Source of the DNA: WHSW01 sp963821025 | Lineage (GTDB): Bacteria; Actinomycetota; Thermoleophilia; Solirubrobacterales; 70-9 | DNA length: 64,000 nt | Assembly: GCA_963821025.1 (NCBI GenBank) | Contig: CAWGCG010000003.1 | Coordinates: forward strand, 248,001-312,000 | Direction of reading: 5' to 3' | In this document: one piece after another, positions 16,388 through 24,849 of the stretch | Numbering within the stretch: the stretch's first letter is position 1 | How the letters are laid out: every line of letters begins with the position of its first letter | Notes under the pieces: model-generated | What the model saw: only the letters and a program-made list of their open reading frames with translations | What the model was told of the DNA's origin: nothing | Databases searched by the model: none | Made by a program: the position numbers and the translations under genes

Positions 16388-17452
16388 TCAGATCTCGCGG
16401 ACCACCTCGCGCGGATCCTTGTCGTCGCGCAGCCCCTTGAACGACGCGGCGCGGACGGTGTCCTCGTGAGTCCAGGCCAAGAACTCGACCTCGCAGACGA
16501 CCACCGGCTCGACCCAGACCAGGCCGCCGCGCTCGCGCGCCCTGGCGGCGTACTTGACCTGCGGGTCCCAGCCGGCCTCGAACGGGCTCGTCTCGCGCCG
16601 CAGCGGCTCGAGCAGCTCGGCCAGCTCGCGCAGGCGCTCGGCGGTGAATCCGGTGCCGACACCGCCGGCGTAGACCAGGCGCTGCGGGCGACCGAGCGCC
16701 TCGGCCTCGTCGGGAGTCGCGTCCCAGTAGCCGACCAGCAGCGAGCCGACGCCGCTGGCGCGGCCGCCGAGGCCCGGCATGTAACCGCCGACGACAAGCT
16801 CCTGGCGGCGGCGGTTCTGCAGCTTGAGCCAGGCGCCGGTTCGCCGGCCGGGTCGGTAGGGGGAGTCGAGTCGCTTCGCCACGATCCCCTCCAGGCCGCG
16901 CCGGCGAATCGCGTCGAGCAACGCCTCGCCGTCGCCCACCCGGTGGCGTGGCGTCTGCCAGCTGGGGCCGTCGAAGTCGAGCTCGGCGAGCAGCTCGCGG
17001 CGGCGCGCGTAGGGCTCGTCGCCGAGCGAGAGCCCGTCGAGCCAGAGCAGGTCGAAGGCGACGTAGGTGACCGGAGTCTCGCGTGAGCGCAGCCGGATCC
17101 GTCCGGGGTCGGTCAGTCCCATCCGCCGCTGCAGCAGGCCGAAGCTTGGGTTGCCGTCCTCGTCGAAGGCGACAACCTCGCCATCGAGGATCACCTCCCG
17201 TCCCGCGAGCGCCTCGCCGATCGGCGCCAGCTCCGGATAGCGAGGCGTGGCGTCGGCGCCGCGCCGGGCGGCGATCCGCAACTCGCCGCCGCCGACGTAG
17301 AGGAGCGCCCGGACACCGTCCCACTTGAGCTCGAAGGCCCAGTCGTCGCCGGCCGGAAGCTCGTTGGTCGGCGTGGCGAGCATCGGCTCGAGGTCGCGCG
17401 GCATCGCACCGAGACCTCCGAGATCGCCGCTCGCGGCTTCGCGCCGGTTCAT
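16388..17452 (-). CDS. ATP-dependent DNA ligase, LigD-like ligase domain, stand-alone
   Basis: Seals nicks and ends during NHEJ. The 354-residue product has the nucleotidyltransferase motif ELKWDGVRA with adenylated Lys43, ILDGEVVAFDEDG, GLEGIVAKRLDSPYRPGRR and WLKLQNRRRQELVVGGY, followed by an OB-fold domain ending VVCEVEFLAWTHEDTVR. It corresponds to the ligase part of LigD without polymerase or phosphoesterase. An internal ATG (MPRDLEPML) at 17404 is an alternative start. It is the first gene of the Ku operon and divergent from fetA by 17 nt. Confidence 0.92.
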   Translation of the reverse strand: MNRREAASGDLGGLGAMPRDLEPMLATPTNELPAGDDWAFELKWDGVRALLYVGGGELRIAARRGADATPRYPELAPIGEALAGREVILDGEVVAFDEDGNPSFGLLQRRMGLTDPGRIRLRSRETPVTYVAFDLLWLDGLSLGDEPYARRRELLAELDFDGPSWQTPRHRVGDGEALLDAIRRRGLEGIVAKRLDSPYRPGRRTGAWLKLQNRRRQELVVGGYMPGLGGRASGVGSLLVGYWDATPDEAEALGRPQRLVYAGGVGTGFTAERLRELAELLEPLRRETSPFEAGWDPQVKYAARARERGGLVWVEPVVVCEVEFLAWTHEDTVRAASFKGLRDDKDPREVVREI

Positions 17453-17469
17453 AGGCCGATAATCGCAGC

Positions 17470-18144
17470 ATGCTGTTCGCGCTCGAACGCGTCTGCCTCT
17501 CGCGGGTCGGCAACCTCGTGCTCGACGAGCTCAGCGCCGAAATCCCCGCCGGCTCGAGCTGCCTCGCCGGGCCCTCGGGCTCGGGCAAGTCGACCGTCCT
17601 GCGGTTGCTCGACCGGCTCGCCGAGCCCGACTCCGGAGTGGTGCGTTACCGCGGCGCGGACGTGCGCGAGCGCGACCCGCTGGAGCTGCGGCGCGAGGTC
17701 GGCCTGGTACCGCAGCTGCCGGCGCTGCTCGAGGGCACGGTCGCCGACAACGTGGGCTTCGCCGCCGCGCTCGCCGGCCGCGCGCCCGACCTCGACCGCC
17801 TGCTGCGGCTCTCGGGCCTCGACTCGAGCTTCGCCGGGCGCGACGCCGCGAGGCTGTCGGTCGGCGAGCAGCAGCGTGCGATGCTGGCGCGGGCACTGGC
17901 CGTCGAACCCGCGGTCCTGCTGCTCGATGAGCCGACCTCGGCGCTCGACGAGGAGACCACCGGGGCGATCGAGGAGACGTTTGCGGAGCTGCGCGAGCGG
18001 CTCGGGATCTCGGTGGTGCTGGTGACCCACGAGCTGGCTCAGGCGCGGCGAATGTCGGACTGGCTGATTCGAATCGACGCGGGAAAGGCGGTCGAGCAGG
18101 GCCCTACGGCGAACCTCCTGGGTGCGGTGGGGGCGACCGGCTGA
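17470..18144 (+). CDS. fetA: ABC transporter ATP-binding protein, FetA/YbbL-like
   Basis: ATPase of a two-component transporter likely exporting iron, by analogy with E. coli FetAB. The 224-residue product has Walker A GPSGSGKST, signature LSVGEQQR and Walker B VLLLDEPTSALD. A GATAAT hexamer at 17458-17463 ends 6 nt before the ATG, suggesting a leaderless transcript. The stop overlaps the start of the permease gene. Substrate assignment rests on the partner's family, not on the ATPase itself. Confidence 0.88.
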   Translation: MLFALERVCLSRVGNLVLDELSAEIPAGSSCLAGPSGSGKSTVLRLLDRLAEPDSGVVRYRGADVRERDPLELRREVGLVPQLPALLEGTVADNVGFAAALAGRAPDLDRLLRLSGLDSSFAGRDAARLSVGEQQRAMLARALAVEPAVLLLDEPTSALDEETTGAIEETFAELRERLGISVVLVTHELAQARRMSDWLIRIDAGKAVEQGPTANLLGAVGATG

Positions 18145-18917
18145 TGGTGGGAATCGACGTCACTGTGGGCGAGGTGGCCGCGAGCCTGGCGCTGGTCGCG
18201 ATCGCGGTCGGGGTTTCGGTCTGGCGGCGGACGGGGCTCGAGAACGAGATCGGCGTCGCGGTGGTCCGCTCGGCGATTCAGCTGATCGCGATCGGCTACG
18301 TGATCCAGGCGATCTTCGACAGCGACAGCCTCTGGCTGGTATTCGCGCTGATCGCGGTCATGGTCGTCTTCGGCGCCTTCACGGCGCGGCGGCGAGCCGA
18401 GCGGGTTCCGCATGCGTTTTGGCCGCTGCTGATCGCCCTCGGCGTCGCCGGCGCCGCCACCCTCGGGCTGGTCGTCGCCCTTGGCGTGTTCGAGCCGACC
18501 CCGCAATACCTGGTCCCGGTCGGCGGCATGGTGGTTGGCAACTCGATGACCGCGGCGGCCGTCGGCCTCAACCGGCTCGGCGACGAGATGACCGATCGGG
18601 CGCGCGAGATCGAGGCGACCCTGGCGCTCGGCGCCACCGCCACCGCCGCCGCGGCGCCGAGCGTGCGCCGCAGCCTGCGCTCAGCGACGATCGCTCTCGT
18701 CGACTCGACCAAGACCACCGGGTTGATCTTCTTTCCGGGAGCGATGGTCGGGATGCTGCTCGCCGGCGCCGACCCGATCGACGCCGTCCGCCTGCAGCTG
18801 ATCCTGCTCTGGGTGCTGCTCGGCGCGGTCGCCCTCTCGGCGTTGATCGCGACCACGCTCGCCTATCACAACTTCTTCACCCCGGCGCAGCAACTTCGGG
18901 AACCGCCGGCGCCGTAG
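18144..18917 (+). CDS. fetB: FetB/YbbM-family ABC permease (UPF0014)
   Basis: Membrane permease pairing with the upstream ATPase; in E. coli this family exports iron and protects against oxidative stress. The 257-residue product has about seven hydrophobic helices and the family segment VPVGGMVVGNSMTA, followed by a long cytoplasmic stretch LGDEMTDRAREIEATLALGA. ATG 18144 overlaps the fetA stop by one base. The gene is convergent with the sigma-factor operon, 11 nt away. Confidence 0.88.
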   Translation: MVGIDVTVGEVAASLALVAIAVGVSVWRRTGLENEIGVAVVRSAIQLIAIGYVIQAIFDSDSLWLVFALIAVMVVFGAFTARRRAERVPHAFWPLLIALGVAGAATLGLVVALGVFEPTPQYLVPVGGMVVGNSMTAAAVGLNRLGDEMTDRAREIEATLALGATATAAAAPSVRRSLRSATIALVDSTKTTGLIFFPGAMVGMLLAGADPIDAVRLQLILLWVLLGAVALSALIATTLAYHNFFTPAQQLREPPAP

Positions 18918-18928
18918 CTTGGCCACCC

Positions 18929-20023
18929 TCAGCGCTCGGGCAGGATCCACCCCGAGGCTCGCGGGAACGCGGACGGGCCGGTGGCGCCGGGGTCGAACTC
19001 CTCGGAGATCCGGTCGAAGGCGACCACGCGCCCGGGCCGGTCGGTGCGGACGAACAGCCACTGATCGGCCTCTGGCCAGCCGACGAGGAGCCACTCGCCA
19101 TCGGGTGACCAGGTCGGCCCGGTGAGGCGGCCGCGGCTGGAGAAGATCACCCGCTTGCGATCGGTGTCCAGACGGTGAACTACGACCTCGTCTCGCCGAT
19201 CGAGGTGGCGGATCGTCGCCAGCTGCCGGCCGTCGGGCGAGGGGGCGCGCCCGGTGCGGGTGAGCGACCCGATCTCGCTCCTGGTCGGTGGCAGTCGCAT
19301 CCCCGTATCCGCGTCGAGCGCACGGACCTCCCCATCGCTGCGCACGTAGCTGAGCATGTGGCTACCGACGCCTCCGGGTGCGGTCTTCGACGCTCCGAGC
19401 GTGCGCCAGGCAGGTGCCACCGTCGCGACGTCACGGGCCAGGAGGCGCTCATGCTCACCGTCGGCGCCTACCACCCAGAGATCGCCGCCGCTTCGATAGG
19501 CGATCCGGTAGCCGCTGGGCGACCAACGCGGGTCGCGGACCACGCCCGGGGCCGAGATCGTCCAGCGCACCGTTCCGTCGGGCTCGAGCGCGAGCAACTC
19601 GCGGCCCGAGGTGGCGGCGACATAGAGGCCCCGCGGGCGCGACCACGACGCCTGGCGATAGTCGCCGAGCAGGCGCTTGGAGCCGTCCTCGCGGACGACC
19701 CATGGGCCGTGATCGGACTCGACCAGCAGCTCGCCGGACGCCGGCAGCGAGCGCAGCGCCGGCTTCGCGTCCTCGCCGCCGATCCCGACCACGTCCGAGA
19801 CCAGGTCGCCAACCTTGGCGCCCGCGGGACTCAGCCCGACGCCGACGACCAGAGCGCCGGCGGCCAAGCCGAGCGCGATGCGGCGAGCGACCGGCGGCGG
19901 TGCGGCAGGCGTCCGCTCGGCGTAGGCGGCACGGACGACGTCCCACGAACGCCGCTCGGCCTGATCCTCGTCGGGGACGCGCAGCTCGCGGAGTCGACGC
20001 TCGAGCTCGCGGTCGGCACTCAT
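18929..20023 (-). CDS. Membrane-anchored beta-propeller protein coupled to an ECF sigma factor (candidate anti-sigma)
   Basis: The 364-residue product has a charged cytoplasmic N-terminus of about 45 residues (MSADRELERRLRELRVPDED...), one membrane helix (ARRIALGLAAGALVVGVGL) and an external TolB/WD40-like propeller with repeats such as DPRWSPSGYRIAY, RAPSPDGRQLATI and GPTWSPDGEWLLV. Its ATG overlaps the sigma-factor stop as ATGA, the usual place for an anti-sigma gene. There is no HxxxCxxC zinc motif, so any anti-sigma role would be of a different type. ATG 20023 was chosen for that overlap; the frame upstream is shadow. Confidence 0.75.
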   Translation of the reverse strand: MSADRELERRLRELRVPDEDQAERRSWDVVRAAYAERTPAAPPPVARRIALGLAAGALVVGVGLSPAGAKVGDLVSDVVGIGGEDAKPALRSLPASGELLVESDHGPWVVREDGSKRLLGDYRQASWSRPRGLYVAATSGRELLALEPDGTVRWTISAPGVVRDPRWSPSGYRIAYRSGGDLWVVGADGEHERLLARDVATVAPAWRTLGASKTAPGGVGSHMLSYVRSDGEVRALDADTGMRLPPTRSEIGSLTRTGRAPSPDGRQLATIRHLDRRDEVVVHRLDTDRKRVIFSSRGRLTGPTWSPDGEWLLVGWPEADQWLFVRTDRPGRVVAFDRISEEFDPGATGPSAFPRASGWILPER

Positions 20024-20634
20024 CGGGACTTCTCCTCGACCAGGGGACGCAGGCGGTCGAGCCCGCGGCGAAGGCGCGAGTTGACGGTCCCCCGCGGGAG
20101 CCCGAGGATGGTGGCGATCTCGCCAGGGGTGTACTCGAGCACGTAGCGGAGCACGATCACCGCTCGGTGTTCGGGCGCAAGCCCGGAGAGCATCGCGACC
20201 AGCTCGCCCGAAAGCTCCTCGGCCGGCGGGGCCCCGCTCTCGCCGGCGAGCGAGAGGGCGCTCTCGCCGCGCAGCGCCCGCGCGCGGGCATAGTCGATCG
20301 CGCGGTTGACGGCGATCCGGTGCAGCCAAGGTCCGAAGGGACGCCGGCGATCGAAGCGGTCGAGTGCCCTGATCGCGGCCAGGAATGACTCCTGGGCGAT
20401 GTCCTCGGCGGCCGCCGCGTCGCCGACGACCAGGTAGGCGGCGCGGTGCGCCCGGCGCCAATGGCGCCTGAACAGCTCCTCCATCGCCTCCGAGTCGCCC
20501 CGCTGGGCGTCGCGGATCAGCCCGCGCTCGCTGCGCCGGCCCGGCGCGCCCACCCGCAAGAGGCGGGGCAGGCGCTCGGAGGCGAGATCGGCGCTCATCG
20601 GCAACCACGATTGTCGCGCCAGCGCCTCACTCAT
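20020..20634 (-). CDS. ECF-type RNA polymerase sigma factor
   Basis: Directs RNA polymerase to a dedicated set of promoters. The product has region 2 in DIAQESFLAAIRALDRF and WLHRIAVNRAIDYAR, and region 4 in LAPEHRAVIVLRYVLEY plus the helix-turn-helix GEIATILGLPRGTVNSRLRR. ATG 20634 (204 residues) overlaps the preceding M14 peptidase stop; ATG 20598 (192 residues) is an alternative. It lies third in an operon of four overlapping genes whose other products are exported or membrane-bound, so it probably responds to an envelope signal. Confidence 0.9.
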   Translation of the reverse strand: MSEALARQSWLPMSADLASERLPRLLRVGAPGRRSERGLIRDAQRGDSEAMEELFRRHWRRAHRAAYLVVGDAAAAEDIAQESFLAAIRALDRFDRRRPFGPWLHRIAVNRAIDYARARALRGESALSLAGESGAPPAEELSGELVAMLSGLAPEHRAVIVLRYVLEYTPGEIATILGLPRGTVNSRLRRGLDRLRPLVEEKSR

Positions 20635-21454
20635 GGCCGGCCCAGCGCAACTCGTGGGCGAGCTCGAAGATCGCGCGGCCATGGCGCTCGGCGTCGACGG
20701 GGCCGGAGTCGGGCAGCTCGACCACGAACGAGCTGGTGCCGCGAAAACGGTGGTTCTGCCAGTTCGGCGCGGTGCCGTCGAGCCAGGGCAGCGCCACGAA
20801 CGGCTCGCCCGAGAGGCGGGCGTAGGTCCGGGCGGCCAACACGCTCGGGCCCCAGGCGCGGACCATGCGCTCGCTCTGCTGGTGAAACCAGATCGTGACA
20901 TCGGGGCGAAGCGCGCGGATCAGCCGCCGCGCGATCCGCGTCTCGGACTCCGAGAAGGCCCGCCGCCCCGAGTGCTCGGGGTCGCCCGGGATGCCGATCG
21001 GGCGCCAGTCGAAGGCGAAGTTTCGATTCAGGTCGACGCCACGGCCGTTGAGGCGGCTGTCGTGGGCCAGACCGTCCGGGTTCAGGTTGGCGACCGTGAC
21101 CAGCCCGTCGCCGTAGGGAGGGCAACCGCGTCGCGAGCGCTCGACCGCCTCGATCCCGGCGCACTCGTCGCCATGGATACAGCCGAAGGCGAGCACGAGC
21201 GGGCCGTTGCTGTAACCGTCGCGAGCGTTGCCGAGCCCGTTCTCGGCCACCGCGGTGATCGGCCGCCCCTCGCTCGAGTGGCCCAGCACCACCTCGGCGC
21301 GCCGGACCACGGCGCGCTGCGGGCTGACGGCGCGCTCGAGCTCGGCGATCGCGGCCGAGCCCGGCGGCGCCCGCGGTGGGTCCGGGGACACCGACGCCGC
21401 GCTGGCGCCCCCGAATGCCGCGAGCGCGATCGCGGCCAGCGCGAGGGTGCTCAC
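20627..21454 (-). CDS. Secreted M14-family zinc carboxypeptidase (murein peptide amidase-like)
   Basis: The 275-residue product has an N-terminal signal peptide (LALAAIALAAFGGASA) and the M14 zinc ligands in GCIHGDECAG and WFHQQS, substrate residues in NLNPDGLAHD and GVDLNRNF, and the likely catalytic glutamate in SFVVELPDSG. Its short single domain resembles MpaA-type enzymes that cleave murein tripeptide. Overlaps with the upstream propeller gene (ATGA) and downstream sigma gene place it in the sigma operon, suggesting that processing of wall peptides is part of the signal. Confidence 0.87.
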   Translation of the reverse strand: MSTLALAAIALAAFGGASAASVSPDPPRAPPGSAAIAELERAVSPQRAVVRRAEVVLGHSSEGRPITAVAENGLGNARDGYSNGPLVLAFGCIHGDECAGIEAVERSRRGCPPYGDGLVTVANLNPDGLAHDSRLNGRGVDLNRNFAFDWRPIGIPGDPEHSGRRAFSESETRIARRLIRALRPDVTIWFHQQSERMVRAWGPSVLAARTYARLSGEPFVALPWLDGTAPNWQNHRFRGTSSFVVELPDSGPVDAERHGRAIFELAHELRWAGHE

Positions 21455-22434
21455 GCCGCTCGTCGGCGGCGCAGCGCCAGCATCCCCGCGGCGATCGCAA
21501 GCCCGATCCCGACCGCGACCGCGATCGGACCGACCCAGCCGGAGCGCGCGGCATCGGCGCCGACCCCGCCGATCGCCGCCGGCGACTCGACCGGGCCGAC
21601 CTCGAACGTATCCGGGTCGACCTGGGCGGCGGGATCATGGCGATCGAGGACGGTGATCAGCCCGCTGTTGGGATCGACCTCGAGGTCGAGGCCGAAGGCG
21701 CGCCGAGGCCTGAATTGCTCGAGGTCGACGCAGACAGCGGTCTCCCCGACGGTGTCCAGAGCATGGATGAAGGTCTCCTCGCCGCCGCCGTAGAGGGTGT
21801 AGGCCCAGCGTCCGTCGGGACTGCTTCGGCGGTCGACCGGCTGGCCGGCCATCTTCTCGCCGGGCTCCTCGGGGTCGACGACCGCACCGGGCCGGAACGC
21901 GCCGCGCTCGAGGTCATAGGCGCGGACGCGGTAGTCGAGCGGGTTCCGGGGGTCGCGGTACTGGACCAGGTAGATCAGCCGACCGTCGGGCGAGATCGCA
22001 TCGAAGCTGAAGGCGCCGTCGAGCTTGACGCGCTGGCGAGTCTTGAAGGTGTGCGCGTCGAGGATTCGAAAGCGGGTCCGCTCGACCCGGGTACCGGCGT
22101 ACGGCTCGATCAGGACCAGGGTTCGGCCGTCGGCCGAGACCCCGGCATAGTCGCCTTGGAGGGTCACCACGGGCAACGCCCAGGATCCGTCCAGCTGCCG
22201 GTACTGGGCGACCGAGCCGTCGGCGGTCGAGATCCGCTCGACCACCGGGTGCTTGAAGCCGAGCACGACGTAGTTGAACTCCTCGCCGCCCTGCCGGCCT
22301 GGGCCGACCGTCCCGTAACCACGGGTGACCCCGCTGACGCCGCTCGGAATAAACGGGCCGCCGGCGCCGTCGGCCGAGGCGACTCCGACCGCCAGGACGC
22401 AGGTGAGGATCGCCGCTGCGACAACTGCTCGCAT
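21451..22434 (-). CDS. Exported beta-propeller protein with C-terminal membrane anchor
   Basis: The 327-residue product has a signal peptide (AAAILTCVLAVGVASA), a propeller-like body with VSADGRTLVLIE, ISPDGRLIYLVQYRD and SSPDGRWAYTLYGGG repeats, and a C-terminal helix (VGPIAVAVGIGLAIAAGML) followed by RRRR, as in surface-anchored proteins. The function is unknown; such propellers bind ligands or partner proteins outside the cell. It is the first gene of the sigma-factor operon and its stop overlaps the M14 peptidase start. trpS is divergent. Confidence 0.78.
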   Translation of the reverse strand: MRAVVAAAILTCVLAVGVASADGAGGPFIPSGVSGVTRGYGTVGPGRQGGEEFNYVVLGFKHPVVERISTADGSVAQYRQLDGSWALPVVTLQGDYAGVSADGRTLVLIEPYAGTRVERTRFRILDAHTFKTRQRVKLDGAFSFDAISPDGRLIYLVQYRDPRNPLDYRVRAYDLERGAFRPGAVVDPEEPGEKMAGQPVDRRSSPDGRWAYTLYGGGEETFIHALDTVGETAVCVDLEQFRPRRAFGLDLEVDPNSGLITVLDRHDPAAQVDPDTFEVGPVESPAAIGGVGADAARSGWVGPIAVAVGIGLAIAAGMLALRRRRAA

Positions 22435-22504
22435 GTCACCGATACGGCCGCCGGGTCGCCGGAGGTCCCGCCCGCCTCATCTAGAGTGCCGAGCCCGAAT
22501 CGCG

Positions 22505-23494
22505 ATGAGGATCTTCAGCGGCATCCAACCCACGGGGCGCAAGCACCTCGGCAATTACATCGGCGCGATCCGCCAGTACGTCGACGGCCAGGACCGGGGC
22601 GAGGCGATCTACTGCATCGTCGACCTGCACGCAACGACCGTCGCCTACGACCCCGCGAACCTGCGCAGCTACACCTATGACACCGCGGCGATCCTGCTCG
22701 CCGCCGGGCTCGATCCCGAGCGCTGCATCTTCTTTCGCCAGGGCGACGTTACCGAGCAGCCCGAGCTCTGCTGGCTCCTCTCCGGCGTCACCCCCTGGGG
22801 CGATCTCAACCGTATGCACCAGTTCAAGGAGAAGTCCGAGCAGCAGCGCGGGCTGGTCTCGGCAGGTCTCTTCCTCTACCCCGTGTTGCAGGCCGCTGAC
22901 GTGCTCGCCTACGGCGCCGATGAGGTTCCGGTCGGCGACGACCAGCGCCAGCACGTCGAGCTGATGCGCGACATCGCCGAGCGCTTCAACGCCCGCTTCG
23001 GCGAGACGCTGGTGGTTCCCGAGCATCGGATCCCCGAGGTCGGCGCCAGGATCATGGACCTGCAGGACCCGAACAGCCGCATGTCGACGACCGCGTCGAG
23101 CGAGCAGGGCGCCGTCTACATCCTCGACGAACCGGGGGCGGTGGCGAAGAAGCTGCGCTCGGCGGTCACCGACTCCGGCACCGAGGTTCGCCGCGGGGTC
23201 GAGAAGCCGGGAATCACCAACCTGATCGAGATCCTCTCGGTGGTCCGCGGGGTCGAGCCCGAGCGGGTCGAGGCCGAGTTCGAGGATGACGGCTACGGCG
23301 CGTTCAAGGGAGCCGTGGCCGAGGCGGTGGTCGAGTATCTCGCGCCGACCCGCGAGCGCTACGCCGAGATCCGCGCAGACGAGCCAGCGCTCGAGGGGAT
23401 CTTCGCCTCCGGCGCCGAGAAGGCGCGGGCGATCGCATCCGAGACCCTGGCGCGGGTGCGCGAGGCGATGGGCGTCGGGCCGCTTCGCGGCTGA
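22505..23494 (+). CDS. trpS: TrpS, tryptophanyl-tRNA synthetase
   Basis: Class I aminoacyl-tRNA synthetase charging tRNA-Trp. The 329-residue product starts MRIFSGIQPTGRKHLGNYIG, where HLGN is the HIGH-like motif, and has DLNRMHQFKEKS and PVGDDQRQHVEL. The second signature, usually KMSKS, reads RMSTT in NSRMSTTASSEQG. ATG 22505 was chosen because IFSGIQPTG starts the family; the longer frame upstream is shadow. TAGAGT at 22482-22487 could be the -10. The 70-nt divergent gap leaves no room for a T-box. Confidence 0.95.
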   Translation: MRIFSGIQPTGRKHLGNYIGAIRQYVDGQDRGEAIYCIVDLHATTVAYDPANLRSYTYDTAAILLAAGLDPERCIFFRQGDVTEQPELCWLLSGVTPWGDLNRMHQFKEKSEQQRGLVSAGLFLYPVLQAADVLAYGADEVPVGDDQRQHVELMRDIAERFNARFGETLVVPEHRIPEVGARIMDLQDPNSRMSTTASSEQGAVYILDEPGAVAKKLRSAVTDSGTEVRRGVEKPGITNLIEILSVVRGVEPERVEAEFEDDGYGAFKGAVAEAVVEYLAPTRERYAEIRADEPALEGIFASGAEKARAIASETLARVREAMGVGPLRG

Positions 23495-23525
23495 GCTGAC
23501 CGGTCGGCGGTCTAGGGTTCGCGCG

Positions 23526-24281
23526 ATGAGAGCCGCCGAGCTCGACCTCGACCTCGACGTCTTCGCCGGGCCGTTCGATCTGTTGATGACGGTGGTCCTG
23601 CGCGAGGAGATCGCGCTCGCCGAGGTCGAGCTCGGCGAGATCGTGATCGCCTACCTCGAGCGGGTCGAGGAGCGCGGGGAGCTCGACCTCGAGGCGGCCA
23701 CCGAGTTCCTCGTCCTGATCGCCTCGCTGCTCGAGCTCAAGTCGCGGTTGCTGTTGCCGGCCGCCGAGGAGGCGGTGATCGAGCTCGCTCCCGAGGAGGC
23801 CGCGGAGGAGCTGCTCGCGCGAATGCTCGAGTACCGCCGCTATCGCGAGGCCGCCGCCGACCTCAGCGAGCGCTTTGCCCGCAACCACCGCTACCTGCAC
23901 CGCAGCGCGCCACTGCCGCCCGAGCTGCGCCGGATCGCGCTCGACGCCGCGTCCCCGTCCTATGAGCCCGAGTTGCTCGCCGTCTCGATCGGCGACCTAC
24001 TGCGGACGCCGCCTGCGCCCGATCTCAGCCACATCCGCCCGACCGTCTCGCTCGACCGCCGGCTGCGGCTGTTGCGCGAGCTGCTGGCGGCCCGCCGGTC
24101 GCTCGACTTCGACGATGCCTTCGGCTCCGACGACCGCTTGACCCAGGCCGTGACCCTTTTCGCGCTGCTCGAGCTGCACAAGCAGGGCGAGGCGAACTGG
24201 GAGCAGCGCGAGACCTTTGGCGCGATCACGATCAGCGGTGAGCAGGGAGCTGGGAACAGGGAGAGGGAGGCGGAAGCTTGA
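23526..24281 (+). CDS. scpA: ScpA, kleisin subunit of the SMC condensin complex
   Basis: Kleisin that bridges SMC heads in chromosome condensation. The 251-residue product begins MRAAELDLDLDVFAGPFDLLMTVV, the conserved N-terminal SMC-neck-binding helix, and continues with FLVLIASLLELKSRLLLP. The C-terminal winged helix (TQAVTLFALLELHKQGE) is typical. ATG 23526 follows TAGGGT (23513-23518) by 7 nt, consistent with a leaderless mRNA. The last residues (GEQGAGNREREAEA) are encoded by purine-rich low-complexity DNA and may be an addition. It overlaps scpB as TTGA. The smc gene lies 36 kb away. Confidence 0.93.
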   Translation: MRAAELDLDLDVFAGPFDLLMTVVLREEIALAEVELGEIVIAYLERVEERGELDLEAATEFLVLIASLLELKSRLLLPAAEEAVIELAPEEAAEELLARMLEYRRYREAAADLSERFARNHRYLHRSAPLPPELRRIALDAASPSYEPELLAVSIGDLLRTPPAPDLSHIRPTVSLDRRLRLLRELLAARRSLDFDDAFGSDDRLTQAVTLFALLELHKQGEANWEQRETFGAITISGEQGAGNREREAEA

Positions 24282-24844
24282 GCTCGAGCCTGGAGAGGAC
24301 GGTGGAGGCGCTGCTGTTCCTGGCCCCGGAGCCGGTGAACACCGCCGACCTGGCCGAGGCCTGCGAGGCGAGCGAGGCCGAGGTCGACCGGGCGCTCGAT
24401 CTGCTCGGCGCGGCGTTGGCCGGGCGTGGCCTCGTCCTGCGCGAGGTCGCCGGCGGACACGCGCTCGCCGCCGAGCCCGAGGCCGAGCCCGCCGCGCGCC
24501 GCCTGCTGGCAAAGCCGAAGACCCCACCGCTGACCCAGGCGCAGGGCGAGACGCTGGCGATCGTCGCCTACCTGCAGCCGGTCTCGCGACCGGAGATCGC
24601 CCGGATCCGCGGGGTCGCCTCGGAGTCGGCGATCCAGACCCTGAGCGAGCGCGGCCTGATCGAGGAGTCGGGGCGGTCGCGATTCGGCGCCGTCATCCAC
24701 CGAACGACGCCGCTCTTCGAGCGCCTCTTCGGCCTCGCCGGCCTCGATGCGCTGCCCGACCCGGCACGCTTCGACCCGACGCCCGAGGACGCGGCCGAGT
24801 TGCGCGAGCGGTTGCTGAAGGCCGGCGAGCAGCGCGCCGGCTGA
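24278..24844 (+). CDS. scpB: ScpB, winged-helix subunit of the SMC condensin complex
   Basis: Dimeric winged-helix protein that binds ScpA in the condensin complex. The 188-residue product begins MSSSLERTVEALLFLAPEPV and has the family block PLTQAQGETLAIVAYLQPVSRPEIARIRGV and ERLFGLAGLDALPD. It starts at TTG 24278, overlapping the scpA stop, with GAGAGGGAGG upstream. Length is normal. Confidence 0.93.
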   Translation: MSSSLERTVEALLFLAPEPVNTADLAEACEASEAEVDRALDLLGAALAGRGLVLREVAGGHALAAEPEAEPAARRLLAKPKTPPLTQAQGETLAIVAYLQPVSRPEIARIRGVASESAIQTLSERGLIEESGRSRFGAVIHRTTPLFERLFGLAGLDALPDPARFDPTPEDAAELRERLLKAGEQRAG

Positions 24845-24849
24845 GCGGC

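Noticed and set aside
22435..22504. Possible T-box before trpS
   Set aside because: The gap is 70 nt and divergent, with no specifier loop or terminator.
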